Source: Actinomycetota bacterium (GTDB lineage: Bacteria > Actinomycetota > Actinomycetes > Actinomycetales > Dermatophilaceae). Taken from it: DNA of 64,000 bases. This document shows, in pieces, positions 55,199-63,572 of the stretch (positions are counted from its first letter, which is position 1; the number at the start of each line of letters is the position of its first letter). The stretch spans positions 372,001 to 436,000 of the forward strand of contig JAIUOP010000001.1 of the NCBI GenBank assembly GCA_020161815.1, read 5' to 3'. Both the position numbers and the translations under genes were made by a program. Below the pieces are notes generated by a model. It had not been told where the DNA came from, ran no database searches, and saw nothing but the letters and a program-made list of their open reading frames with translations.

Positions 55199-55282
55199 TC
55201 ACCCGAGCGGTCGGCGCACCTGAGCCTTGGTTCACCCGAGCGGTCGGCTCACCCGAGCCGTCGGGTCGGCCGAGCGGTCGGC
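55199..55282. repeat. 17-bp tandem repeats between acyl-CoA dehydrogenase and LCP genes
   Basis: Units of the type TCACCCGAGCGGTCGGC occur once at 55199-55215 and three times head to tail at 55232-55282, the later ones with a few changes. They fill the gap between two convergent genes together with a GTATGCCGT at 55186. They may serve as a terminator region; no single clean hairpin dominates. Confidence 0.7.
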
Positions 55283-56677
55283 TCAGCCGGCGCTCGGCTG
55301 ACCGTCGGTGCCGGCCGGCGGGCCGGTCAGCGGCTCGTCCTTCTTCAGCGCGTCGAAGAGGGCCAGGGCACGTTCCTTGTCCCACTGCACCGCCACGCCG
55401 GCCTTGGTCTGCAGGGCCGTGGTCCGGATCGGGACCACGAGGGAGAGCCCCTCGCCGGCGCTCACCGAGCGCATCGTCATGAGCATCGAGGCGGTCTCGC
55501 TCATCGAGGTGTCCTCGCCGAGCTTGATGCCGGCGGCACCGGCGTGGGTGAAGTCCCAGTAGCGCCACGGGTTGAGGACGGTGCTCGGCCGGGCGGCCTT
55601 GGCGACGACGGCGGAGAGGAAGGTCCGCTGGCGCTCGGCTCGGCCGATGTCACCGCGAGGGTCGGAGTAGCGGGCGCGGACGTAGCCCAGGGCGTTCGGG
55701 CCACTGAGGGTCTGGCAGCCCGCCGGCAGGTCGATGCCGGCCATGTCGTCCTTCATCGGGGCGTCGAGGCAGATGTCGACGCCGCCGAGGGCGTCGACGG
55801 TGCCCGCGAAGCCGCCGAAGCCGATCTCGAGGTAGCCGTCCAGTCGCAGGCCGGTGGCGTTCTCCACGGTCGCGGCGAGCAACTGGGGCCCACCGAGTGA
55901 GAACGCGGCGTTGATCTTGTTCCGTCCGTGCCCGGGGATCTCGACGTAGGAGTCGCGGGGGATGGAGACGAGCGAGGACATGCCGCTCTCGCTCTTGTGC
56001 AGCAGCATGATCGTGTCGGACCGGTTGCCATCGGTCTGCCCGGTGGCCAGTTCCTGCTCCTGCTCGGCGGACAGGCCCGCCCGTGAATCGGAGCCGACGA
56101 GAAGGTAGTTCGCACCCTTCCCCGCACTGGGCCGCTGCCCGGACGGAGTGGAGTCCACGCGGGTCACCGACGAGTACGCGTGCCAGGGCACGGCGACGGC
56201 ATACACCAGGAAGGCGAGGAGCAGCAGGAGGGCGGTGCGCAGGAGTCGGCGTCCACGCCCGGGGCGGCGACCCGGGCGTGGAGCTGGCGGACGTGGCGCA
56301 CGCGGTGGCGGCACGACCGGCATCTGGCGGGTGGCCGGGACCACCCGCCCCGCGTCCTGGCTGCTCGAGCCGGGGGGCATCGCCACCGGCTGCGGGCGCG
56401 GACGGGCGGGTGCGCGACCGGGCGTCCGGCCGGCGTCTCGCCCGGGTGTGCGACCACCCGGTGTGCGACGGCCCGGTGTGCGAGGGCCTCTCGTGTCGAT
56501 GACGTAGACCTCGTCGTCCTCGGGGGGACGCGGGCCGCGCGGGCGCTCGCCACCGACCGGGCGCTCGGTGCGCGGCTCTCGCCCGGGCCGGCGGGGGCGG
56601 TCAGGACGCGGGGGGCCGTCAGGGCGCCCGCGGCGGTCAGGACGCTGGGGGATGGGACGGACGTCGTCGTCACTCAT
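55283..56677 (-). CDS. LytR-CpsA-Psr (LCP) family glycopolymer ligase
   Basis: Joins lipid-linked polysaccharide to peptidoglycan outside the cell. 464 residues from the ATG at 56677 (GGAG upstream), overlapping the preceding gene by 8 bases. The first 150 residues are cytosolic, Pro/Arg-rich, with TPGR-type repeats; a single membrane segment follows (LLRTALLLLLAFLVYAVAVP). The LCP domain has NYLLVGSDSRAG, RSDTIMLLH, VSIPRDSYVEIPGHGRNKIN (Arg-Asp catalytic and binding residues), GGVDICLDAP and RYSDPRGDIGRAERQRTFL. It fits with the glycosyltransferases and exporter that follow. Last gene of their minus-strand run. Confidence 0.95.
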   Translation of the reverse strand: MSDDDVRPIPQRPDRRGRPDGPPRPDRPRRPGREPRTERPVGGERPRGPRPPEDDEVYVIDTRGPRTPGRRTPGGRTPGRDAGRTPGRAPARPRPQPVAMPPGSSSQDAGRVVPATRQMPVVPPPRAPRPPAPRPGRRPGRGRRLLRTALLLLLAFLVYAVAVPWHAYSSVTRVDSTPSGQRPSAGKGANYLLVGSDSRAGLSAEQEQELATGQTDGNRSDTIMLLHKSESGMSSLVSIPRDSYVEIPGHGRNKINAAFSLGGPQLLAATVENATGLRLDGYLEIGFGGFAGTVDALGGVDICLDAPMKDDMAGIDLPAGCQTLSGPNALGYVRARYSDPRGDIGRAERQRTFLSAVVAKAARPSTVLNPWRYWDFTHAGAAGIKLGEDTSMSETASMLMTMRSVSAGEGLSLVVPIRTTALQTKAGVAVQWDKERALALFDALKKDEPLTGPPAGTDGQPSAG

Positions 56678-57578
56678 GCGCGTCTCCGGGGGGAAGGTCA
56701 TCGAGTGCACGGGCCGGGACCTCGGTGTGCGACACCCGCGCGATGACCCGCGAGGCGAGGTACCGCCCCGTCAGGCCGGCACCGACCGCCCCGCGCACCG
56801 GCGCCCAGGCCGGCCCACGGTGCCGGTCGGCGAGGTAGCGATAGGCACTGCGGTGGTGGGCCTTGGCCATGCGCGCCGCCGCCGCAGGGTCCTTCGTGGT
56901 GGAGTGCCCGCCGACGTGGAGCACCTTCGCCGAGGGGACGTAGACACTCGGGTAGCCGGCGCGGCCGAGGCGGTCGCACAGGTCGACGTCCTCGAAGTAC
57001 ATGAAGTAGCGCTCGTCGAACCCCCCCACGGCGTCGAAGGCGCTGCGGCGCAGCAGCAGGAACGAGCCGGAGAGCCACCCCACCGGGCCCTCCACGGGGG
57101 CGCCACGGTCGTTGCGGTAGGCCCTGCTCCACGGGTTGCCGGGCCAGACCCACCCGAGGGTGGCGTGACCGATCCCGCGACGCAGCGAGGGCAGCAGGCG
57201 AGCCGAGGGGTAGAGCAGGCCCTCGGGGGTGAGGATCCCCGGGCCCAGCGCGCCCGCCTCGGGCCAGCGGGCCGCGGCCTCGACGAGCTCGTCGAGGACG
57301 CCAGGGGTCAGGCGCACGTCCGGGTTCGCGACCACCAACCACTCCGAAGTGCCCTGTGCCGCACCGCGGTTCGCGGCCGCGCCGTAGCCGAGGTTGGCTC
57401 CGTTGCGCAGCACGTGGACCTCGGGCCGCTCCTCGAACGGGCGCAGGTCGCCCTCGGTGGAGGCGTTGTCCGAGATCGTCACGGTGACCGGGCGATCGGT
57501 GGCCAGGGGCACCGAGTCGAGGAAGGTCTGGAGGTGGCCGGTGGAGTTGTGGGTCACGACGACGACCTGGATGCTCAT
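56670..57578 (-). CDS. Family 2 glycosyltransferase (WbbL rhamnosyltransferase-like)
   Basis: 302 residues. IQVVVVTHNSTGHLQTFLDS begins the GT-A fold, ISDNASTEG follows, NGANLGYGAAANRGA near 60, WLVVANPDVRLTPG with the metal-site Asp, WLSGSFLLLRRSAFDAVGGFD, and YFEDVDLCDRLGRAGY with the catalytic ED. The set is typical of WbbL-like rhamnosyltransferases. ATGA overlap with the upstream GT4 gene and 8-base overlap with the LCP gene. Confidence 0.93.
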   Translation of the reverse strand: MSIQVVVVTHNSTGHLQTFLDSVPLATDRPVTVTISDNASTEGDLRPFEERPEVHVLRNGANLGYGAAANRGAAQGTSEWLVVANPDVRLTPGVLDELVEAAARWPEAGALGPGILTPEGLLYPSARLLPSLRRGIGHATLGWVWPGNPWSRAYRNDRGAPVEGPVGWLSGSFLLLRRSAFDAVGGFDERYFMYFEDVDLCDRLGRAGYPSVYVPSAKVLHVGGHSTTKDPAAAARMAKAHHRSAYRYLADRHRGPAWAPVRGAVGAGLTGRYLASRVIARVSHTEVPARALDDLPPGDAHE

Positions 57579-58753
57579 CGCGACCTCCCCATGACCGACT
57601 CGATGACCTCGACGTGGGCGGCCACGGTGGCCTCCCACGTGAACCGGGCGGCGCGCGCTCGCCCGGCCTGGGCAAGGGTATGCCGTTGAGCTGGGTCGTC
57701 GAGGAGGCCGGCGAGCGCGGTGGCCAGGTCGGCCACACTCGGCGAGTCGGCATACGCGACGGCATCGCCACCCACCTCGGGCAGCGAGAGCAGGCGGGTC
57801 GTGAGCACCGGAGCAGCACAGGCCATGCCCTCGAGGACCGGCAGGCCGAAGCCCTCGCCCAGCGAGGGGTAGGCCACGACCTCGGCCCCTCCGAGGAAAC
57901 CGGCGGCGAGGTCCTCGGGGACGAACCCGGGCCGCAGCACCTGCAGGTGCGCAGGGACGCGCGCCAGCGCCGGCTCGATGGCATCGTCCCACCCACGCCC
58001 TCCCGCGAGGACGAGCGTCGGCGGCTGCTCCCGGTGCGCGCAGGCGCGGGTGAAGGCGTCGACGAGGGCCGGGACGTTCTTGCGGGGTTCGAGCGTGCCG
58101 AGGAAGGCGACATAGGGCCGGTCGGGCGCCAGCCCGGCCCACGCGCGCGCGGCCCGCACCTCCTCCGCGCCGGGCGGCCGGAAGCGGGCGTGGTCGACCC
58201 CGTGCGGGATCACCGTGAACTTCGACGCCGGTGACCCGGTGACCGCCCGTACCTCGTCGACGGTGGCCTGGCTGGGGGCGATGAGCGCATCGGCCAGGCG
58301 CACCGACGCCCTGGTCCAGGCCGGGAAGAACCTGGCCTTCAGGCCGTGGTGGAGGTGGGGGTGGCTGAAGAAGGTGGCGTCATGGAGGGTCACCACCTGG
58401 GCGACACGGCGACCGCCGTGGCGGAGCACCCGCCCCGCCAGGGGCATCGTGTAGTGCGGGCTGAAGATGACGTCGGCCCGGTGGGCCCGCACGAGTGCGG
58501 GCAGCCCGACCTGCTCCCAGGCCAGGCGTGCCGCCTGCCGACCCAGCCACGACGGCCCGGCGACCACGCGCTCGGGACCCAGCACCGCGGCATACCGGTC
58601 GACGTCATAGGACTGGGCGACCACCGTGAGGGGGAGCCGCGCGGTCGGCCAGTGCGCGACGAGCTCGTCGACATAGCGCGACACCCCGCCCCGGGACGTG
58701 CCCGGCGGCAGGGCCGTGGCGTCCAGCAGGACGCGAGTGCGCAGGATCGTCAC
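57575..58753 (-). CDS. GT4-family glycosyltransferase
   Basis: 392 residues from the GTG at 58753; the frame extends upstream into the previous gene's end and was cut back to where VLLDATALPPGTSRGGVSRY gives the normal GT4 N-terminus. ASKFTVIPHGVDHARFRPP, VAFLGTLEPRKNVPALVDAF and YPSLGEGFGLPVLEGMACAA (donor site EGFGLPxLEG) identify the mannosyltransferase-like branch. Sixteen bases after the upstream gene; part of the four-gene minus-strand glycan operon. Confidence 0.93.
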   Translation of the reverse strand: MTILRTRVLLDATALPPGTSRGGVSRYVDELVAHWPTARLPLTVVAQSYDVDRYAAVLGPERVVAGPSWLGRQAARLAWEQVGLPALVRAHRADVIFSPHYTMPLAGRVLRHGGRRVAQVVTLHDATFFSHPHLHHGLKARFFPAWTRASVRLADALIAPSQATVDEVRAVTGSPASKFTVIPHGVDHARFRPPGAEEVRAARAWAGLAPDRPYVAFLGTLEPRKNVPALVDAFTRACAHREQPPTLVLAGGRGWDDAIEPALARVPAHLQVLRPGFVPEDLAAGFLGGAEVVAYPSLGEGFGLPVLEGMACAAPVLTTRLLSLPEVGGDAVAYADSPSVADLATALAGLLDDPAQRHTLAQAGRARAARFTWEATVAAHVEVIESVMGRSR

Positions 58754-58769
58754 GATCGACAGGGTGTGG

Positions 58770-60173
58770 TCAGCGGCCGCTGACCGACTCGCGGGCCACA
58801 CGCTTGACGCGCCCGGCCATCCGACGCGCGAGCTCGCCCGCGCCGCCCTGGTCGAGGTAAGTGCGCACGAGGGACAGATCCGCTACCAAACCGAACGCGG
58901 GCCGCTTGCCGCGCTGGGCCGCGTAGGCGGCCGTGTGGGGCCTCGGCGTGTCCGGGTGAAGGTCGGGGGCCCGACGAGGGTCCTCCATGAAGCGCAGCAG
59001 CGGCGCCAGCGAGGTGCGCCACACGAAACGCCGCGACACCTCGCGGGATCGCTGGGCCGCCCGCTGGCGGGCCTCGTCGTCGAGGAGCAGGCCGGTGAGC
59101 ACCTCGGCCAGTCCGTCGACATCCTCGGGAGCGGCCGTGCCCCCGAGGCCCTCGCTGTCGACCAGCTCGGCGAAGGCGTCCCCCTGCGTGCAGACGATCG
59201 GCAGACCGGCCCACAGGTAGTCCAGGATCCGGGTCCGGAAGGAGAACTCCGTCTCGATGTGGTCGAAGTGGCAGCTCACGCCGAGGTCGGCATCGAGCAA
59301 CAGGTCGGCTCGGTCCGCGTAGGGGACCCACGTCTCGTTGAAGAAGACATGCCGGCCCGTGAGGCCGAGCTCCTCGGCGAGCTCGCGGGCCCGGTTGGCC
59401 ATCGCCATCGCCGGCACGTCGGGATTGGGGTGCTTCATGCCCATGAAGACGAGGCGGACATCGGGGACGTGCGCGGAGACCTGCGCCACCGCGCGGATCA
59501 GCGTGAGCGGATCGAACCAGTTGTAGACCCCGCCGCCCCAGAGGATCACCTTGTCGTCCATGCCGACGCCCTCGACGACGCCGCGGATGCCGTGGCGCTG
59601 CTGGGTGGCGGGCTCCTCGGGCAGGCCGAAGGGCGCCACGTCGATCAGCCGGCGCAAGGAGGCGTCCTCGTCGTAGGTCGTCGGGTTGATCCGCCCCTGG
59701 CCGGCGAGCTGGCCGAGCCAGAAGTCGCGCTGCTTCTCCGAGGCGCACACGAAGAAGTCGCCGCGCCGGATCTGGTGGTTGAGCGACTCCACCGTCATGT
59801 AGGAGACCTCCCAGCGCTCGGGCATCGGCAGGTCGCTCTCCTGCTCGAGGGTCTCGAGGTGGAACGGGTCGTAGATGTCGGGGATGATCACGGCGTCGCT
59901 GGTGCCCACCCAGTGGTGCACCGACAGGAAGACCCCCTGGAAGATGATGACGTCGGCCCCCTCGACGATCTGCCGCAGGTTCTGGTGCGACAGGTGCATC
60001 GTCTCGACGCCGTCGACGGCCAGGTCGCACGCACCCATCGTCCCGAGCATGACCTGATGGGTCGGTGCGAGGAGCTTGGCCATCTCCAGCGCGCGGATGG
60101 CAGGGCCAGCCATCCGCGCCCCCAGCGGCTCCCCGGTCACGATCAGGACGCGGTGTCCCTTCGGCGTACTCAC
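58770..60173 (-). CDS. GT4-like glycosyltransferase of surface glycan cluster
   Basis: 467 residues. HRVLIVTGEPLGARMAGPAIRALEMA (start region, cited in part as EPLGARMAGPAIRALEMA) and VIIFQGVFLS mark the first GT-B domain; KVILWGGGVYNWFDPLTLIR, RLVFMGMKHPNPDV and LGVSCHFDHIETEFSFRTRI with LDYLWAGLPIVCTQGDAF the second. The HIETEFSFRTRILDYLWAGLP region is typical of a GT4 subgroup seen in O-antigen-type clusters. Minus-strand TAGACT ends six bases before the GTG, suggesting a leaderless start of this operon. Confidence 0.88.
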   Translation of the reverse strand: MSTPKGHRVLIVTGEPLGARMAGPAIRALEMAKLLAPTHQVMLGTMGACDLAVDGVETMHLSHQNLRQIVEGADVIIFQGVFLSVHHWVGTSDAVIIPDIYDPFHLETLEQESDLPMPERWEVSYMTVESLNHQIRRGDFFVCASEKQRDFWLGQLAGQGRINPTTYDEDASLRRLIDVAPFGLPEEPATQQRHGIRGVVEGVGMDDKVILWGGGVYNWFDPLTLIRAVAQVSAHVPDVRLVFMGMKHPNPDVPAMAMANRARELAEELGLTGRHVFFNETWVPYADRADLLLDADLGVSCHFDHIETEFSFRTRILDYLWAGLPIVCTQGDAFAELVDSEGLGGTAAPEDVDGLAEVLTGLLLDDEARQRAAQRSREVSRRFVWRTSLAPLLRFMEDPRRAPDLHPDTPRPHTAAYAAQRGKRPAFGLVADLSLVRTYLDQGGAGELARRMAGRVKRVARESVSGR

Positions 60174-60213
60174 CCCGGCAGTCTAGTTGTCCTCACCGAG
60201 GGTGTTGGTCACG

Positions 60214-61374
60214 TCAGCGTTCGGTCGTGACGCTCCGGTAGGCCTCCGTCGTGCGCAGTGCCGCTCGCTCCCACGTCACGGTGGCAGCGTGGCGGCGGCC
60301 GGCGTGAGCCCGCTCCCGGACGTGCGGGGCTTCGCTCGCCGCGACGGCCACGGCGCGGGCCAGGCCCTCGGCATCCCCGACCGGCGCGACCTCGCCGAAG
60401 CCGGCCGCGGTCTCGAGCAGGGCCGGGTCGTCACTGGTCACGACGGGGATCCCGTGCGAGAGCGCCTCGACGACGGGGATCCCGAAGCCCTCGGACCGGC
60501 TGGGCAGGACGAGCGCGCTCGAGGCGTCGTAGACGGCTGCGAGGTCGACGTCGTCGATGCCACGCAGGAGGTGCACCCGATCGGTGACGCCTGCCGACGC
60601 GGCCAGGGATGGCACGTCGACCCCACCCCACCCGGACCCCCCGACGACGACGAGGTCCAGCCCCGTTGCCGCCAGCTCTGGCAGGGAGAGGGCGGTCACC
60701 AGCACGTCGAGTCCCTTGCGGGGCTCGTGGGTCCCGACGAAGAGCACGTAGGGCCGGTCGGTCAGGCCCAGACGGGCCCGCCGGGCGGGTGCGTCGGACG
60801 GCACGGGCAGGGGCGTGACACCGAGCGAGATCGCCTCGACCCGGCCCCGGGGGGCCAGCACCTCGCGGACCTGCCGGGCCACGTGCTGGGTCGGCGTGAT
60901 GATCAGGTCTGCCTCGCGGGCGGCCCGCGCGCCCATGCGCCGGTGGAAGGCGGTGCCCCGCGGCGTCAGTGTCTCGGGATGGGTCCACGGCACGACGTCA
61001 TGGATGGTGACGACGAGGGCGGCGCCCCGCCGGACCGGCGGCATGAGGAGGGTCGGTGCGTGGACGATGTCGCGGCCGGCTCCCAGCGCCGGCGGCAGTC
61101 CTCGCTCCCACAGGCGCGCCAGCGCCGGACCGGGCAGGCCGAGCGTGTGCACCGAGCTGGTGATCTCGTCCACGGCTGGGCACGCGCGGCCGACGACGGC
61201 GCGGACGTCGAGGTGATTGTCGAGGCGGGCGCCGGGGCTGACGCCGGCGGAGGTGCTCGTGGACCCGCCCACGGCGCTCGGGGAGCTGAGGCACCTCAGG
61301 AGCTGCGCGGCATACCGTCCGGTGCCGCCGGGCACTCGGGCGCACAGCTGCTCCGCGAGGAAGTCGACCTTCAC
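60214..61374 (-). CDS. GT4-family glycosyltransferase
   Basis: 386 residues from a GTG with an AGAAGGG sequence upstream. VPGGTGRYAAQLL near residue 14 is the acceptor loop; LVVTIHDVVPWTHPE, EADLIITPTQHVARQV, YVLFVGTHEPRKGLDVLVTA and LPSRSEGFGIPVVEALSHGIPVV (cited in two parts at the EGFGIP motif) follow the mannosyl/rhamnosyltransferase pattern. First gene of the minus-strand glycan genes, divergent from wzm by 71 bases. Confidence 0.93.
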   Translation of the reverse strand: MKVDFLAEQLCARVPGGTGRYAAQLLRCLSSPSAVGGSTSTSAGVSPGARLDNHLDVRAVVGRACPAVDEITSSVHTLGLPGPALARLWERGLPPALGAGRDIVHAPTLLMPPVRRGAALVVTIHDVVPWTHPETLTPRGTAFHRRMGARAAREADLIITPTQHVARQVREVLAPRGRVEAISLGVTPLPVPSDAPARRARLGLTDRPYVLFVGTHEPRKGLDVLVTALSLPELAATGLDLVVVGGSGWGGVDVPSLAASAGVTDRVHLLRGIDDVDLAAVYDASSALVLPSRSEGFGIPVVEALSHGIPVVTSDDPALLETAAGFGEVAPVGDAEGLARAVAVAASEAPHVRERAHAGRRHAATVTWERAALRTTEAYRSVTTER

Positions 61375-61445
61375 GGATGGCCCTTCTGCCGCCTGTATGG
61401 TGTTCCCCGCACACTACCCGCGAGGGTCGAGCCGGGAGGACGGGC

Positions 61446-62321
61446 ATGGGGCTGACGCGTACGCGGGGTACGCAGACCCGGCTGAGGACGGCGCTGATCC
61501 GCCAGCTGGTGCGCAAGGACCTCAAGGTCAAGTACCAGGGCTCGACCCTGGGCTTCCTCTGGTCCCTCGCCAACCCCCTCCTGATCCTGGTCGTCTACAC
61601 CTTCGTCTTTGCTGTCGTCTTCAAGTCACCGGTGCCCTACTTCGGGATCTTCCTCATGTCGGGGATGCTGCTCTGGAACTTCTTCACGATGGGGGTCTCC
61701 GGGGCCACGACCTCGATCCTGGCCAATGCCGGCCTGGTCAAGAAGGTCCCCTTCGCGCACGAGTCACTGCCGCTGGCGGCGATCGGTTTCGCTGGCGCCC
61801 AAGTGGCCCTCCAGTACATCGTGCTTGTCGGCGCCCTCTTCGTTGTGGGGCTCCCGCCGCTCCGTCCCGAGCTGCTTCTCATCATCCCTGCTCTCGTTGT
61901 CGTGATAGCGGCGACCGTGGGCTTGGGCATGTTCGCCGCAGCATCGACGGTGCGACTGCGTGACACCCAGCACTTCGTCGAAGTGGCGCTCTTCGCGTGG
62001 ATGTGGATGACTCCGATCATCTATCCGGCGACCTTCGTTCATGAGCGTCTGGGTGACGGCGCGCTCTTCTGGGCCTATTACCTCAACCCGATGGCGGGGC
62101 CGATCGTCTGCTTCCAGCGGGCGCTCTACGGCGTCGTCCACTATCCCGACACCGAGGCCACCCGGGCCAGCGGGCAGGCGGGCCAGCTGCTGCTGCCCAG
62201 CGCCGACGTCTCGTTCTACCTCCAGGCCCTCGGCCTCTCGGCGATCACGGCCACGGTATTCCTCATCGCCGGCCTCTGGCTCTTCCGACGCCGGTCGGCT
62301 GACTTCGCGGAGGAGCTGTGA
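61446..62321 (+). CDS. wzm: ABC-2 type polysaccharide export permease
   Basis: Membrane part of an ABC exporter for lipid-linked glycans or teichoic acids. 291 residues: a cytosolic N-terminus with RKDLKVKYQGSTLGFLWSL (the conserved start of the Wzm/TagG family), then six membrane segments; ANAGLVKKVPFAHESLPLA and WMTPIIYPATFV lie in family positions. GGGAGGA precedes the ATG at 61446. The wzt gene overlaps by 4 bases, so both are made together. Confidence 0.95.
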   Translation: MGLTRTRGTQTRLRTALIRQLVRKDLKVKYQGSTLGFLWSLANPLLILVVYTFVFAVVFKSPVPYFGIFLMSGMLLWNFFTMGVSGATTSILANAGLVKKVPFAHESLPLAAIGFAGAQVALQYIVLVGALFVVGLPPLRPELLLIIPALVVVIAATVGLGMFAAASTVRLRDTQHFVEVALFAWMWMTPIIYPATFVHERLGDGALFWAYYLNPMAGPIVCFQRALYGVVHYPDTEATRASGQAGQLLLPSADVSFYLQALGLSAITATVFLIAGLWLFRRRSADFAEEL

Positions 62322-63535
62322 GCGACGCGGTGGACGCGATCGACCGGATGGGATTAGATCCCGGCGCGGAGATCCTCATCGAGGCGCGCGGGGTCAGCAA
62401 GCGCTTCGCGAGCTACCACCGTCGGGCGACAAGCCTGAAGGAGAGGTTGGTCCGCCGCGAGGAGTCCGAGGGGGATGTCTTCTGGGCGCTCCGTGACGTC
62501 GACCTGGTGGTGCGCCGCGGGGAGACGGTCGCACTCACCGGTCCCAACGGTTCGGGCAAGAGCACGATGCTCAAGGTGCTGGCCGGGATCCTGCGGCCCA
62601 ATGAGGGATCAGTTGATGTGAGGGGCCGCGTCGCATCGCTACTCGAGCTGGGGGCCGGCTTCGACGGCGAGCTCACGGGGCGCGAGAACATCTACCTCAA
62701 CTCCGCGCTTCTCGGCGTCCCGCGCGAGGAGACCGATGCGCTCTTCGACATGATCGTGGACTTCAGCGAGCTCGGTGAGTTCATCGAATACCCCGTGAAG
62801 CACTACTCCAGTGGCATGTATGTCCGACTCGGATTTGCCGTTGCAGTCCATGTGGATCCGGACATACTCATCGTCGATGAGGTACTCGCCGTCGGGGATG
62901 CGGCGTTCCAGCGCAAGTGCCTCAACAGGATTGAGGAATTCCAGCGGCAGGGCAAGACGATCCTCTTCGTTTCCCACGCTGCGGGCCAGGTCGAGTCCCT
63001 GTGTACCCGTGCAGTCCTTCTGGAGCGCGGGCAGGTACTCTTCGACGGCCCTCCCCGGCAGACGATCAAGCGACTCAACGGCATCCTTGGTGTGGACAAC
63101 ATCGCGATGGTGGCCGGGGAGATGGCGCGGATTTCCGACTTCGCGATCGTCGACACCGGCACCGACGAGGGTGTGGAGGAGTTCACGGCCGGTTCGAGTG
63201 CACGTGTCACTTGCACGCTCACCATCCACCAACCGCTGCCCGAGGACGCCCGCTTCTCGCTCCACATCAACGCTCCCGGGCAAAGCGACGCCGTCGCACA
63301 TGTCTCGCCCAATTGGCATGTCGTCTCCGCGGACAGACTCCCCGTCGGCGAACACGCCATTTCGTGGCAGGTCGACGAGTGGCCCGACATGCCAGGCGAC
63401 TTCTCCCTCGCCCTTGGCGTGTTCCTTGGGCCGACCCTCATCGCCGCTGCCCGTCTCGACGGCCTGCGTCTCTCCTCCGGGCAGGTACGCCACGTTCCAG
63501 GCACCCTGGTGCTCGACGGGACCACCCAAGGCTGA
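62318..63535 (+). CDS. wzt: ABC-type polysaccharide export ATP-binding protein with C-terminal Wzt domain
   Basis: 405 residues. Walker A GPNGSGKST with K81; KHYSSGMYVRLGFAVAVH signature; Walker B DILIVDEVLAVGD; H-loop FVSHA. After about residue 275 comes a beta-rich Wzt_C-type domain (VTCTLTIHQPLPEDARFSLH) that in characterised systems reads the finished or capped polysaccharide, so export may depend on a terminal group. The second half uses more A/T-ending codons than its neighbours. GTG start overlaps the wzm stop; GGAGGAG in front. Confidence 0.95.
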   Translation: MSDAVDAIDRMGLDPGAEILIEARGVSKRFASYHRRATSLKERLVRREESEGDVFWALRDVDLVVRRGETVALTGPNGSGKSTMLKVLAGILRPNEGSVDVRGRVASLLELGAGFDGELTGRENIYLNSALLGVPREETDALFDMIVDFSELGEFIEYPVKHYSSGMYVRLGFAVAVHVDPDILIVDEVLAVGDAAFQRKCLNRIEEFQRQGKTILFVSHAAGQVESLCTRAVLLERGQVLFDGPPRQTIKRLNGILGVDNIAMVAGEMARISDFAIVDTGTDEGVEEFTAGSSARVTCTLTIHQPLPEDARFSLHINAPGQSDAVAHVSPNWHVVSADRLPVGEHAISWQVDEWPDMPGDFSLALGVFLGPTLIAAARLDGLRLSSGQVRHVPGTLVLDGTTQG

Positions 63536-63572
63536 TGCCGCAGCGTCATCGTCGGACGAGCGGCCTGCCGAG

